DNA of 64,000 nt from Firm-04 sp964463355. Lineage in GTDB: Bacteria > Bacillota > Clostridia > Oscillospirales > Ruminococcaceae. Positions within the stretch are counted from its first letter, which is position 1. Each line of letters starts with the position of its first letter. A program made the position numbers and the translations under genes. Under the pieces are notes generated by a model that ran no database searches, was not told where the DNA came from, and saw only the letters and a program-made list of their open reading frames with translations. Below, one piece after another: positions 42,543-50,924 of the stretch. The stretch spans positions 1 through 64,000 of the forward strand of contig CAYXBP010000001.1 of the NCBI GenBank assembly GCA_964463355.1, given 5' to 3'.

Positions 42543-44348
42543 ATGGGATTATTTCGTAAGAGAGCAGGCGCAGCAGCACTTGCAACCGCCATTACTGCAC
42601 TCACTTGCTTTGGCAGTCTGAGTGTACAGGCAGACAGTGGCGCGGGCGGCTACACTTGGGAGGCAACCAGTGGCTATCAAGAGGCAACTGATTCCGTCAG
42701 TAACAGCGGCAACACTACTACCGTCACTTTTACCAATGCAGATGACGGCTCCACCAATGCGGCAGGCTTTTGTACCACGCTGGGCGGCGAAGACTGGTCG
42801 TCCTATACTACACTTTCCATGGCTGTAAAGAACAACGGCTCTTCGGCAGTCACGGTGATCACGGCGATCAATACGGGCGCCGAATGGGATTGGCATCAAA
42901 GCGGCGGCACAACGATTGACGCGGGAGCAACCGCAGAGATTACTTACTACTTGACCGCCGAAGAGTGGACATTCGGTGAAAGTACCTGTGCTGTGGGCAA
43001 TTTGCACGCTGTACAGCGCATCAACATGATGCTGACTGCACCATGGGGTACAACGTCCGTCAGCGGTAGCGTAACAATCTCCAATATGGAGCTTGGCGGT
43101 AGCGGCAATACGGTGGTGGAACCGAAGGATGGCTTTTATGTAGATGGCTCTGTGCTGCGTGATGCAAATCAGAATGCTTTTGAAATGCGCGGCACGAACT
43201 ACGCTTACACATGGTACAAATGGGAGGGCAACGAGGACGCAACGCTCAAGGAGATTGCGGGCTATGGTGCGAATACTGTGCGTATCGTGCTGACAGATGG
43301 CATCGCATACGGCAGCGCAGCCAATACCGCAGGAGAAGTCGCGAACCTCATTTCCATTTGCGAAAAGTACAATCTGGTTTGCGTGCTGGAAGTGCATGAT
43401 GCTACTGGTAAGGATGATACAGATTCCCTTTATACTGCTGCGAAGTATTTTGCCAGTATTGCAAGCGCGCTGACAGGGCACGAGGATACCGTGATCGTGA
43501 ATATTGCCAATGAGTGGCAGGGCAGCACCAATGACAGTGCGTGGCAGTCTGCTTATATCGAGGCGGTAAAAATCATTCGTGACGCAGGATTGACCCATTG
43601 CATTATGTGCGATGCAGGCGGTTGGGGTCAGGGATACAGTACCGTGGTCAATGGCGGTGCAGCTGTACTCGCTGCGGATCCTGAAAAGAACTGTATGTTT
43701 TCGGTGCATATGTACGGCACCGCAGGCGGCTCTGAAAGCACCATTAAGAGTATTATCGATAGCATGATTGCTCGTCAGCTTTGCCTTTGCATCGGTGAAT
43801 TCGGTTTTACCCATTCCGATGGTGATGTGCAAGAGGGCTATATCATGGAATATGCTGAGCAGCAGAGCATCGGGTGGCTTTCGTGGAGCTGGTACGGCAA
43901 CGGCAGCCCCGTGGAATATCTGGATATGAGTTCAGCCAATGTGGGCGGCACGCTTTCTGACTGGGGCAAAGATGTTATCTATGGTACCAACGGCTGGCAG
44001 AATACCGCCGAGATTTGCACCGTATATAGTGGCGTGACGACCAGTGCTACTACCACCACCACAACAACAACAACCAATACCACGACAACAACAACAACCA
44101 ATACCACCACAACAACGACAACCACTGTGTCTGTCAATATATCAGACACTGTAAAGGGCGATGTTGACTGCGATGGCTTGGTGAAGGTTAACGATGTGAT
44201 TTTGCTGAATCGCTTTCTCTCTGAGGACAAGGAAGTGAGCATTTCTGCGCAGGGTCTTGCGAATGCAGACATGAATGGCAACGGTGAACCCAGCAGCGAT
44301 GATGCCACGTTGATTCTTATGACGATGGCAGGCTTGCTTGGTGCGTGA
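42543..44348 (+). CDS. Secreted cellulosomal GH5 beta-mannanase with C-terminal dockerin
   Basis: A 601-aa secreted enzyme. Signal peptide about 1-31; an N-terminal beta-sandwich module (about 35-185), probably carbohydrate-binding; a GH5 domain (about 195-490) closely like subfamily 8 bacterial mannanases: GFYVDGSVLRDANQN, FEMRGTNYAYTWYK, VLEVHDATG, acid/base Glu324 in IANEWQG, nucleophile Glu419 in IGEFGF, and WLSWSWYGNG. Then a linker of about 27 residues that is almost only Thr, and a dockerin (about 535-598; GDVDCDGLVKVNDV, ADMNGNGEPSSDDA). The ATG at 42543 follows AGGAG by eight bases and is preferred over 42522. It would hydrolyse beta-1,4-mannan outside the cell. Confidence 0.92.
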   Translation: MGLFRKRAGAAALATAITALTCFGSLSVQADSGAGGYTWEATSGYQEATDSVSNSGNTTTVTFTNADDGSTNAAGFCTTLGGEDWSSYTTLSMAVKNNGSSAVTVITAINTGAEWDWHQSGGTTIDAGATAEITYYLTAEEWTFGESTCAVGNLHAVQRINMMLTAPWGTTSVSGSVTISNMELGGSGNTVVEPKDGFYVDGSVLRDANQNAFEMRGTNYAYTWYKWEGNEDATLKEIAGYGANTVRIVLTDGIAYGSAANTAGEVANLISICEKYNLVCVLEVHDATGKDDTDSLYTAAKYFASIASALTGHEDTVIVNIANEWQGSTNDSAWQSAYIEAVKIIRDAGLTHCIMCDAGGWGQGYSTVVNGGAAVLAADPEKNCMFSVHMYGTAGGSESTIKSIIDSMIARQLCLCIGEFGFTHSDGDVQEGYIMEYAEQQSIGWLSWSWYGNGSPVEYLDMSSANVGGTLSDWGKDVIYGTNGWQNTAEICTVYSGVTTSATTTTTTTTTNTTTTTTTNTTTTTTTTVSVNISDTVKGDVDCDGLVKVNDVILLNRFLSEDKEVSISAQGLANADMNGNGEPSSDDATLILMTMAGLLGA

Positions 44349-44475
44349 TTTGTTACCCTCCTCTCTCAACGAAGGGCTAAGTATTGGGAATGCACCATGA
44401 AAGCATTTTTTACTATGCGATACGCTTTTGAGGGGGGCAGCAGCTATTTAGCAATAAAATTTCATCATATGCGGC

Positions 44476-44515
44476 AAAAGGCTGGCTGATTCTAATAAAA
44501 TCAGCTAGCTTTTTT
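44476..44515 (+). terminator. Terminator after the mannanase gene
   Basis: Stem AAAAGGCTGGCTGATT with AATCAGCTAGCTTTT, two wobble positions, then a T run. It lies about 130 bases past the stop. Confidence 0.85.
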
Positions 44516-44756
44516 GCGGTGCTTACCGTTTTTTAGGCGATACGGTTGCGTCTCCGACCGTCTGCAAAAGCAAGATTAATCTGAGAAAAGTGACGATATC
44601 AGGCTGCTTTTTGCTTGTGAAGATGCACAAAACGCACAAGAAAGCTCTTCTATGAGTGTACACTCTGCGCAATTGTCGCATCGTACAAATTAGTGTACCA
44701 TTTTTGTGCATTCTTACAAAGTTTTAAAATAGCAGCGTCGAAATGTGCTAAACGCA

Positions 44757-44785
44757 TTGACACCCAATCCAAAATATGCTATATT
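44757..44785 (+). promoter_or_regulatory. Promoter of the small dockerin and adaptor genes
   Basis: TTGACA (44757-44762), 17 bases, TATATT (44780-44785), one mismatch to consensus. Confidence 0.85.
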
Positions 44786-44923
44786 ATATATGTGTAGATA
44801 GATTTGCCATATGCCATATATGGAAACGAGGCGAGCCCAATGCACTAAAATGCACACACTTTAGCAAATCCCATTGTACGAGGGCGAAAGCCTACCCACA
44901 ACCAGATGAATGAGGAGGAAACT

Positions 44924-45355
44924 ATGATGAAAAAGATGATTTCTACAATTGTAAGCCTTGCCATGCTGGCAGGTGTATGCGCCATGCCTGTTGCCGCTGA
45001 GGAAACCCAAACCTACGCCCTTGGCGATGTAAACATGGATGGAAAGATTGATACCAAGGATATACGTGCAGTGCTGAGCCACTACATCTATGCAATGGTC
45101 AAAGAGATGTACGAAATAGATGGTAAAACTTTTGACGAAGACGGCTGGGCGCATTGTAAACTTTCCGATGAACAACAGCTGTTAGCTGATATAAATGATG
45201 ACGGTGTGATCGATATTAGAGATGGAACCCCTATCCTGCAGTATTATGCTTACTCGTTGACCACGGATGAGCCAATCCCCTCTGAAGTATTTTACAAGCT
45301 AGATCCAGATGAGAGAGTGAATATGCTTCCCCCATATGAACTGGAATTATCATAA
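44924..45355 (+). CDS. Small secreted dockerin protein
   Basis: A 143-aa secreted protein: signal peptide (about 1-26, cut after PVAAEE) and then a dockerin occupying most of the rest, with calcium loops GDVNMDGKIDTKDI and ADINDDGVIDIRDG. The two loops are separated by an insert (MVKEMYEIDGKTFDEDGW) longer than usual. About 35 further residues follow (TTDEPIPSEVF to the end) without a catalytic domain. GAGGAGG precedes the ATG. It lies 45 bases before the cohesin-dockerin gene and probably shares its transcript. It may occupy or compete for cohesins, or carry a non-enzymatic peptide. Confidence 0.85.
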   Translation: MMKKMISTIVSLAMLAGVCAMPVAAEETQTYALGDVNMDGKIDTKDIRAVLSHYIYAMVKEMYEIDGKTFDEDGWAHCKLSDEQQLLADINDDGVIDIRDGTPILQYYAYSLTTDEPIPSEVFYKLDPDERVNMLPPYELELS

Positions 45356-45400
45356 ACTGACTGAACCGTCCATATGAATGGGAAGAAAGGACTTTGTGCT

Positions 45401-46216
45401 ATGAAAAAGATGATTATGACATTTGTGTTTTCACTGATAGCAATCGTGGCTTTTGCTTTCGTCAACGATGCAGATGCATTAGCCGCAAGCGCAGTGAATG
45501 ATCTATCGGTTAGCGTTACAAAGCTGACTGCCGCCGAAGAGGATGCACAGGTCGGCGATTACAAGGTTACGTTATCCATAGCGCAAAACAGTGGCTTTTC
45601 TGGGTTTGGTATTGGCTTTTACTATGACTCTGCAAACTTTACACCAGTAATGAATGAGGACAATTCTGTTTCATTCAGAAGTATGGCATCGGGCTTTATG
45701 TTCTCAGTTGAGCACAACAACAATGAAGGTCTTATCGGGGTCGCTGCGATTTCTACAAATAACTACAGAAGAAATGGAGAACTTGTTTCGTTTTATTTCA
45801 CCAAGACGGGCGGTGCAGAGAGTGCCATTCCACTCACATCAGTGAAGGTGGATCAAATATCAAATCTAAATGGCGAAGACCTTTCTTACTCTTTTTCTAA
45901 CCAATGTGCTGTATCCAGCGTGTACCGTGTTGGCGACGCAAACGCAGACGGCAGTATCCGCGTTTATGATGCATCGCTGATTAGACAGATTATCTCTAAC
46001 GCCAATGGCGTGACCGTAACGGAAAATAATTTTATGAATTATATGCCTACAACCAATGTGGGCGAAGGCGTGTGCTTTGCGCTGATGGATGCGGATGGCA
46101 ACGGTGTTCTTACGGATAACGATGCGACTCTCGTCACGAGTTATCTTGCAGGCTACCCCGCAAATGCTCCCTTGTTGGATTTTGTCACTGTTTATATTAC
46201 AATTAGTATAAATTGA
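45401..46216 (+). CDS. Single-cohesin, single-dockerin adaptor scaffoldin
   Basis: A 271-aa secreted protein. Signal peptide about 1-30. Residues about 35-165 look like a cohesin: VGDYKVTLSIAQNSGFSGFG with FYYDSANFTPV, then GLIGVAAIS and GELVSFYFTK, the strand order of the cohesin jelly roll. A dockerin follows (about 172-262; GDANADGSIRVYDA, DADGNGVLTDNDA). This is the layout of ScaC-type adaptors in ruminococcal cellulosomes, which change the binding specificity of a main scaffoldin. The cohesin assignment is by pattern only. The ATG at 45401 follows AAAGGA and starts the signal peptide. Confidence 0.82.
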   Translation: MKKMIMTFVFSLIAIVAFAFVNDADALAASAVNDLSVSVTKLTAAEEDAQVGDYKVTLSIAQNSGFSGFGIGFYYDSANFTPVMNEDNSVSFRSMASGFMFSVEHNNNEGLIGVAAISTNNYRRNGELVSFYFTKTGGAESAIPLTSVKVDQISNLNGEDLSYSFSNQCAVSSVYRVGDANADGSIRVYDASLIRQIISNANGVTVTENNFMNYMPTTNVGEGVCFALMDADGNGVLTDNDATLVTSYLAGYPANAPLLDFVTVYITISIN

Positions 46217-46224
46217 ATGTTTGT

Positions 46225-46259
46225 CCCCCACGGAAATTTCCATTTCTGTGGGGGCTTTT
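46225..46259 (+). terminator. Terminator of the adaptor gene
   Basis: A 13-bp stem (46225-46237 with 46242-46254, one G-T pair) followed by CTTTTG, nine bases after the stop. Confidence 0.92.
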
Positions 46260-46654
46260 GTAAAACAAGAATCCGAATTGCTTCATAGCCAAGAGATTGG
46301 TACTATGGGGCAGCGTCCCTTGCCCCTGTTGGCTTTATCTATACGGGTAACAAAACGTAAAAGCGGCTCATTGCGATTGCATCTGTTGTGGGTTACGACA
46401 ACCCAAGTAAATTTGCGGCGGCTCTCACAGCATTTGCCGCACCATGGCTCTTTGAAATGTTGGGAAATAAAATTGTGCAGTAGATTGATCAGCTGCTACT
46501 GGCATTTTGGCTATCGTTGTAGATGAGAATCTCGCGCAAAAAACAAAGCAAATTTTCGCCTAATAATTCTTGGTTTTTGTCGACTTTTGTTTTGTTTTTG
46601 TGTATTGAGTTGCGAAATGACGATATTTGAGGTATGCTAAGTGTTATCTGGGGG
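46260..46654. other. Degenerate region with short coding debris
   Basis: About 395 bases with no intact gene. At about 46365-46481 one frame gives RLIAIASVVGYDNPSKFAAA and a tail after a stop codon, which recalls the second helix-turn-helix of AraC proteins but is too short and diverges. Treat as unassigned debris beside the wecB remnant. Confidence 0.4.
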
Positions 46655-47088
46655 AGGAAGAGCATTCGGATGTAAAGGCAATCTATCCGATCCACATGAA
46701 TCCTGTGGTTCGTCAAGCTGCTGATCAGGAATTAGGTGGATGTGATAGAATACATATTATTGAACCGCTTGAAGTTTTGGATTTTCACAATTTCCTTGCG
46801 CGTAGCTTTATGATACTGACAGATAGCGGAGGAATTCAAGAAGAAGCTCCCTCCTTGGGCAAGCCTGTTCTTGTTATGCGAGATACAACAGAACGCCCCG
46901 AAGGAATTAAAGCAGGAACTTTGAAGCTGGTCGGTACTGATGAGCGTGTTATATATGAAAATTTTAAGTTGCTTCTTGAAGACCAAGCTTCGTATGACGC
47001 TATGTCTAAGGCAAGCAATCCGTATGGAGATGGATTGGCTTCTAAGAGAATAGCGGATATTCTTGAAACGGGTCACACGGACAGGTAA
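46627..47088 (+). pseudogene. wecB: Truncated UDP-N-acetylglucosamine 2-epimerase
   Basis: The frame keeps about 145 C-terminal residues of the ~380-aa epimerase, which makes UDP-ManNAc for surface polymers. Very well conserved parts remain: DVKAIYPIHMNPVVRQAA, EPLEVLDFHNFLARS, LTDSGGIQEEAPSLGKPVL, ERPEGIKAGTLKLVGTD and SNPYGDGLASKRI. Homology begins abruptly at about 46655. The N-terminal UDP-binding half and any ribosome site are missing, so it cannot be active. The clean remaining codons suggest a recent loss by deletion or recombination. Confidence 0.88.
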
Positions 47089-47174
47089 AGTGAAAGAGAG
47101 ATAGATTGCATCTATTGGTGAGGTTATGTTTATCTCGTGCTGCGATATTTGGATGAAGATGTACGGATACCGTA

Positions 47175-47215
47175 AACAGGGACTATGAGCGAAATGCTCG
47201 TAGTCCCTGTTATTA
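47175..47215 (+). terminator. Terminator-like hairpin after the wecB remnant
   Basis: Arms AACAGGGACTA and TAGTCCCTGTT with an inner TGAGC/GCTCG stem, then an AT-rich tail. Probably the original terminator of the wecB operon. Confidence 0.7.
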
Positions 47216-47350
47216 TTTATATTAGCTGCCAAAAATGAGAACTGCACAGATATGCCCCCGAAACATGACAAAGTGTGGTCACAGCGTACGCATATTGTAG
47301 CAAGAGTGGGGTCGCTTCATCTGCGTATGATGTGATACCAGGCGTAACAA

Positions 47351-48160
47351 TCACCATTGGAAAGGTTTGCGGAAGCGATAGCCTTTGGAATTGGTCAGCA
47401 GGCGGAACATCTCGTTGACCTGCATGGATTCATGTACGCCTGTTTTACACCAGATTGCAAAATGTTCACAGTTGTTGGTGACCACATTGTAGCGGCTTTC
47501 TCCCAACCGTGTGCGTGCCCGTGCAACAGTTTGTTCAGGGGTGTACAGGTGATATCCGCAGTTGTGTTGCAAAACCTCTGCGAGATGTGCTGCGGCATCA
47601 GTGCGCTCTGTGCCATCGGGATTTGCGGTAAAGGCTGCTGGCTCTTTGCCAATGCGTACTGGTGCGGAGCTGGGACTTGGAAAATCCAGGATGAAATAGT
47701 CGCCGTCATCCTTTAAAAACCACTTCAGTGAGGTGCAATGTATAGTCGCGTGACGCAACGGATTCCCCGCAGGTGTTGCATAATGCACCACGCAAGTATC
47801 ACTGACATAGATGCCGTAGTGTTCATAGGCACCGTTGGCACGCACTACGCCGATGATATCGCCATAGCTTGCGCAGACGGGCGTTGCGGAGTGGGGGATG
47901 GAAAGCTTTTGCATTATGGTTTCCATTTCGGGAAGTGTGCCGTGATTTTTCACCGTGCCGAATACATCAATAATGCGGCATTCACCAGTCACCACATGGC
48001 GTTGCAGCGTATAATCTGCGTGGTAGTCCAGATCTTCCCAGCAGTAGTCTTTATCCAATACAGAGAATTCACCATTTGTTGCGGCACGTTGTTGTGAGAT
48101 ATCATCCAAGCGGTCAGCGAGTTTGCCCATACCCTTGCTGACATGATCCCAGAATTGCAT
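47351..48160 (-). CDS. LRAT/NlpC-like domain protein
   Basis: A 269-aa cytosolic protein with an LRAT-type (lecithin retinol acyltransferase) papain-like fold. GDIIGVVRANGAYEHYGIYV holds the His of the H-box and VVTNNCEHFAIWCKTG the nucleophile Cys of the NCEHF motif. LRAT-like bacterial proteins may act as acyltransferases, phospholipases or peptidases; nothing here selects one. There is no signal peptide. The ATG at 48160 is preferred, with AAAGGAG 13 bases upstream. It lies downstream of the cellobiose phosphorylase gene behind a terminator. Confidence 0.75.
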   Translation of the reverse strand: MQFWDHVSKGMGKLADRLDDISQQRAATNGEFSVLDKDYCWEDLDYHADYTLQRHVVTGECRIIDVFGTVKNHGTLPEMETIMQKLSIPHSATPVCASYGDIIGVVRANGAYEHYGIYVSDTCVVHYATPAGNPLRHATIHCTSLKWFLKDDGDYFILDFPSPSSAPVRIGKEPAAFTANPDGTERTDAAAHLAEVLQHNCGYHLYTPEQTVARARTRLGESRYNVVTNNCEHFAIWCKTGVHESMQVNEMFRLLTNSKGYRFRKPFQW

Positions 48161-48182
48161 AGTACATAGTACACTCCTTTCA

Positions 48183-48220
48183 AGAAAAAGCGGCACGGAG
48201 CATTTCCTCCATGCCGCTTT
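48183..48220 (-). terminator. Terminator of the cellobiose phosphorylase gene
   Basis: A 13-bp stem (48219-48207 with 48200-48188) and then TTTTTCTTG on the minus strand, 13 bases after the stop. Confidence 0.9.
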
Positions 48221-48232
48221 GCGATTGTAGAA

Positions 48233-50695
48233 TCAGCCGAGAACGACCTCAACGGTATGCACTTTGTCATCACCAAATGCAGGAACGATCTTGTTTTCGA
48301 TGGCGTTGCCGTCCACGATAACAGTCTTTACGCCCTTGCAGACATGATCAGGGTTCTTGACGGTGATATCGTAGGTAGCGCCGCGGAACTTTCTGGATGC
48401 TTTGAAGCCATCCCATTCGTGGGGAATGGATGGGTCAATCATCAAGCCGTCGTATACAGGCTGGATACCGATGATATACTGCGAAATGGCAACAAAGTTC
48501 CATGCAGCGGTACCAGTCAGCCAGCTGTTCTTGCCTTCGCCGAATCTGCTTGCATCCTTACCAGCGATCATCTGACCGTAGACATACGGCTCAGTCTTGT
48601 GCAGTTCGGAGATGTCTTCATTGAACGCGGGTGCGATCTTGGAGTAGTACTCGAAAGCTTTATCACCACGGCCTGCATACGCTTCCGCGCAGATAATCCA
48701 TGCATTGTTGTGGGTGAAGATACCTGCATTCTCCTTATATCCGCCAGGGTAAGTTGAAATTTCACCGTACTGGATGTAGTACTTTGTGAATGCGGGATGA
48801 TTCAGTACCAGACCATACTTGGTGTTCAGGTACTTGTCGATGGATTCCAGGGTCTTGACATCAGCACCCTGTTCCTTACCGATTTCGGACATGACTGCGA
48901 AGCCCTGCGGTTCGATGAAGATCTTGCCTTCTTCGCACTCCTTGGAGCCCATCTTCTCACCGAACGCGTCATATGCTCTCAGGAACCAGTCGCCGTCAAA
49001 GGCATGTTCCATGACATTTGCCTTCATCTTGTCGATCTCAGCTTGTGCCTTGTCCGCCTCATCATTCTTGCCGAGGTGTCTGAGAATACCCACGTAGGAG
49101 GGGCCGACATAGGTGAACAGTGTTGCAACCATGACCGACTCTGCCACCTTAGAGTAGCCGCCCTCTGCCTCAAACTTGGGATTGGTATAGGTCTGGAAAC
49201 TCTCACCAGGCTTATCGGAGAAGCAGGAGAGGTTGATGCAGTCGTTCCAGTCGGCGCGCATTGCAAGCGGCAGACCGTGAGGGCCGAGGTTATTCAACAC
49301 GCGATAGAACGAAACCTTCAGATGTTCCAGCATAGGCTGTGCCAGCTCGTCGTTGTTATCGTAGGGCACCATTTCATCAAGGATTGACCAATCGCCAGTT
49401 TCCTTGATGTAAGAGCCAACCGAAAGAATCATCCACAGCGGATCATCGGAGAAGTCACCACCGATATCGGAGTTACCTTTTTTGGTGAGAGGCTGATACT
49501 GGTGGTAGCAGCCGCCATCGGGCAGCTGTGTAGAAGCGAGGTCAATCAGGCGTTCTCTTGCACGATCAGGAATCTGATGTACGAAGCCGAGGATATCCTG
49601 GTTGGAATCGCGGAAGCCCATGCCGCGACCGATGCCGCTTTCAAAGTAGGAAGCGGAGCGGGAGAGGTTGAAGGTGACCATGCACTGGTACTGGTTCCAG
49701 ATGTTGACCATGCGGTTGACCTTATCGTCGGGCGTTTCTACATTGAGGATGCCCAACAGATTGTCCCATGTGGCTTTCAGCTCTGCCAGACCAGCAGCTA
49801 CTTTTTCGGGTGTATTGTACTTGTCGATCATTGCGTGGGCTCTGATCTTGTTGATGGTTACGCCATCCGCCTCAAACTTCTCTTCCACAGGATTTTCCAC
49901 ATAGCCCAAAATGAATACGAGGGTCTTTGTTTCGCCTGGGGCAAGGGTGATCTCCTTGTAGTGGGAAGCGATAGGCGACCAGCCATCGGCAAAGGAATTT
50001 GCAGCCTTGCCTTCGGTGACAGCCTGCGGATCATGGAAGCCGTTGTACAGACCGATGAAAGAATCGCGGTCGGTATCGTAGCCATCAATGGTATCGTTTA
50101 CGGTGTAGAATGCGTAGTGGTCGCGGCGATCTCTGTACTCAGTCTTATGGTAGATGGTCGAACCTTCCAACTCCACGCGACCAGTAGAAAAGTTTCTCTG
50201 GAAATTCGTGCAGTCATCCTGAGCATCCCAGAGACACCACTCGATGAAGGAGAAGAACTTGAAGGTTTTGGCGGTGCTGCCCTCGTTGGTGAGAACGACC
50301 TGCTGCACCTCGCCGGCGTAATCCTGTGGCACGAAGAAGGTGACCTGAGCCTTCAGATCATTTTTCTTACCAGTGATGATGGTATAGCCCATACCATGGC
50401 GGCACTCGTAGCTGTCGAGTTCAGTTTTTACGGGTGACCAGCCAGGGTTCCAGATGGTGCCGTTGTCGTTGATATAGAAGTAGCGACCGCCCATATCAAT
50501 GGGGACATTATTGTAGCGATAGCGAGTGATTCTGCGCAGACGGGCATCTTTGTAGAAGCAGTAGCCGCCTGCTGTGTTGGAAATCAAGGAAAAGAATGCC
50601 TGCGTACCCAGATAGTTGATCCAAGGGTAGGGCGTTTTGGGGGATTGGATGACATACTCCTTATTGGCATCATCAAAAAAGCCGAATTTTTTCAT
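48233..50695 (-). CDS. cbp: Cellobiose phosphorylase (GH94)
   Basis: Splits cellobiose with phosphate to glucose 1-phosphate and glucose inside the cell, saving one ATP. The 820-aa length and MKKFGFFDDANKEYVI opening are typical. The catalytic Asp lies in MRADWNDCINL. Supporting blocks: GIGRGMGFRDSNQDILGFVH, QLPDGGCYHQYQPLTKKGNS, and the late WLTGTAAWN with GIQPVYDGLMIDPSIP. AAAGGAG precedes the ATG at 50695; the frame extends upstream but is not used. It has its own promoter and terminator. With the importer and glucokinase it completes cellobiose use. Confidence 0.96.
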   Translation of the reverse strand: MKKFGFFDDANKEYVIQSPKTPYPWINYLGTQAFFSLISNTAGGYCFYKDARLRRITRYRYNNVPIDMGGRYFYINDNGTIWNPGWSPVKTELDSYECRHGMGYTIITGKKNDLKAQVTFFVPQDYAGEVQQVVLTNEGSTAKTFKFFSFIEWCLWDAQDDCTNFQRNFSTGRVELEGSTIYHKTEYRDRRDHYAFYTVNDTIDGYDTDRDSFIGLYNGFHDPQAVTEGKAANSFADGWSPIASHYKEITLAPGETKTLVFILGYVENPVEEKFEADGVTINKIRAHAMIDKYNTPEKVAAGLAELKATWDNLLGILNVETPDDKVNRMVNIWNQYQCMVTFNLSRSASYFESGIGRGMGFRDSNQDILGFVHQIPDRARERLIDLASTQLPDGGCYHQYQPLTKKGNSDIGGDFSDDPLWMILSVGSYIKETGDWSILDEMVPYDNNDELAQPMLEHLKVSFYRVLNNLGPHGLPLAMRADWNDCINLSCFSDKPGESFQTYTNPKFEAEGGYSKVAESVMVATLFTYVGPSYVGILRHLGKNDEADKAQAEIDKMKANVMEHAFDGDWFLRAYDAFGEKMGSKECEEGKIFIEPQGFAVMSEIGKEQGADVKTLESIDKYLNTKYGLVLNHPAFTKYYIQYGEISTYPGGYKENAGIFTHNNAWIICAEAYAGRGDKAFEYYSKIAPAFNEDISELHKTEPYVYGQMIAGKDASRFGEGKNSWLTGTAAWNFVAISQYIIGIQPVYDGLMIDPSIPHEWDGFKASRKFRGATYDITVKNPDHVCKGVKTVIVDGNAIENKIVPAFGDDKVHTVEVVLG

Positions 50696-50790
50696 TGCGG
50701 TTCTCCTTTGTATACTGTGAATTTTCGCAGGGGAAGGCTCGCGTAAGGCAGTGTTTTGCATGAATGCACACAACACGCGAATATACATCA

Positions 50791-50819
50791 ATTATAGCAC
50801 AGCTTTAAGAACAATGCAA
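50791..50819 (-). promoter_or_regulatory. Promoter of the cellobiose phosphorylase gene
   Basis: Minus-strand TTGCAT (50819-50814), 17 bases, TATAAT (50796-50791) with TG one base upstream. The leader is about 90 bases. Confidence 0.75.
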
Positions 50820-50924
50820 GTCTCTTTTTTACCGAATTTTGGGTGCGATTATGCAGCAATTTACACAAAAAAACCTGTTTTTTCTGCATTTGCAAAGCAA
50901 AAACAGGGCAAAAGAGGGTTTATC

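Larger units (their letters stand above)
44349..44923. other. Long intergenic region before the dockerin genes
   Basis: 575 bases with a terminator at 44476-44515 and a promoter at 44757-44785, followed by a leader of about 130 bases. No gene was seen. The stretch 44400-44470 before the terminator and 44520-44750 are A/T-rich and uninterpreted. Confidence 0.5.

Noticed and set aside
44041..44130. ACC/ACA repeat tract as a possible non-coding repeat element.
   Set aside because: It is the Thr-rich linker of the mannanase, in frame between catalytic domain and dockerin.
46365..46481. AraC helix-turn-helix remnant.
   Set aside because: Only about 20 residues are suggestive, the flanks contain stops and do not match; listed as debris only.
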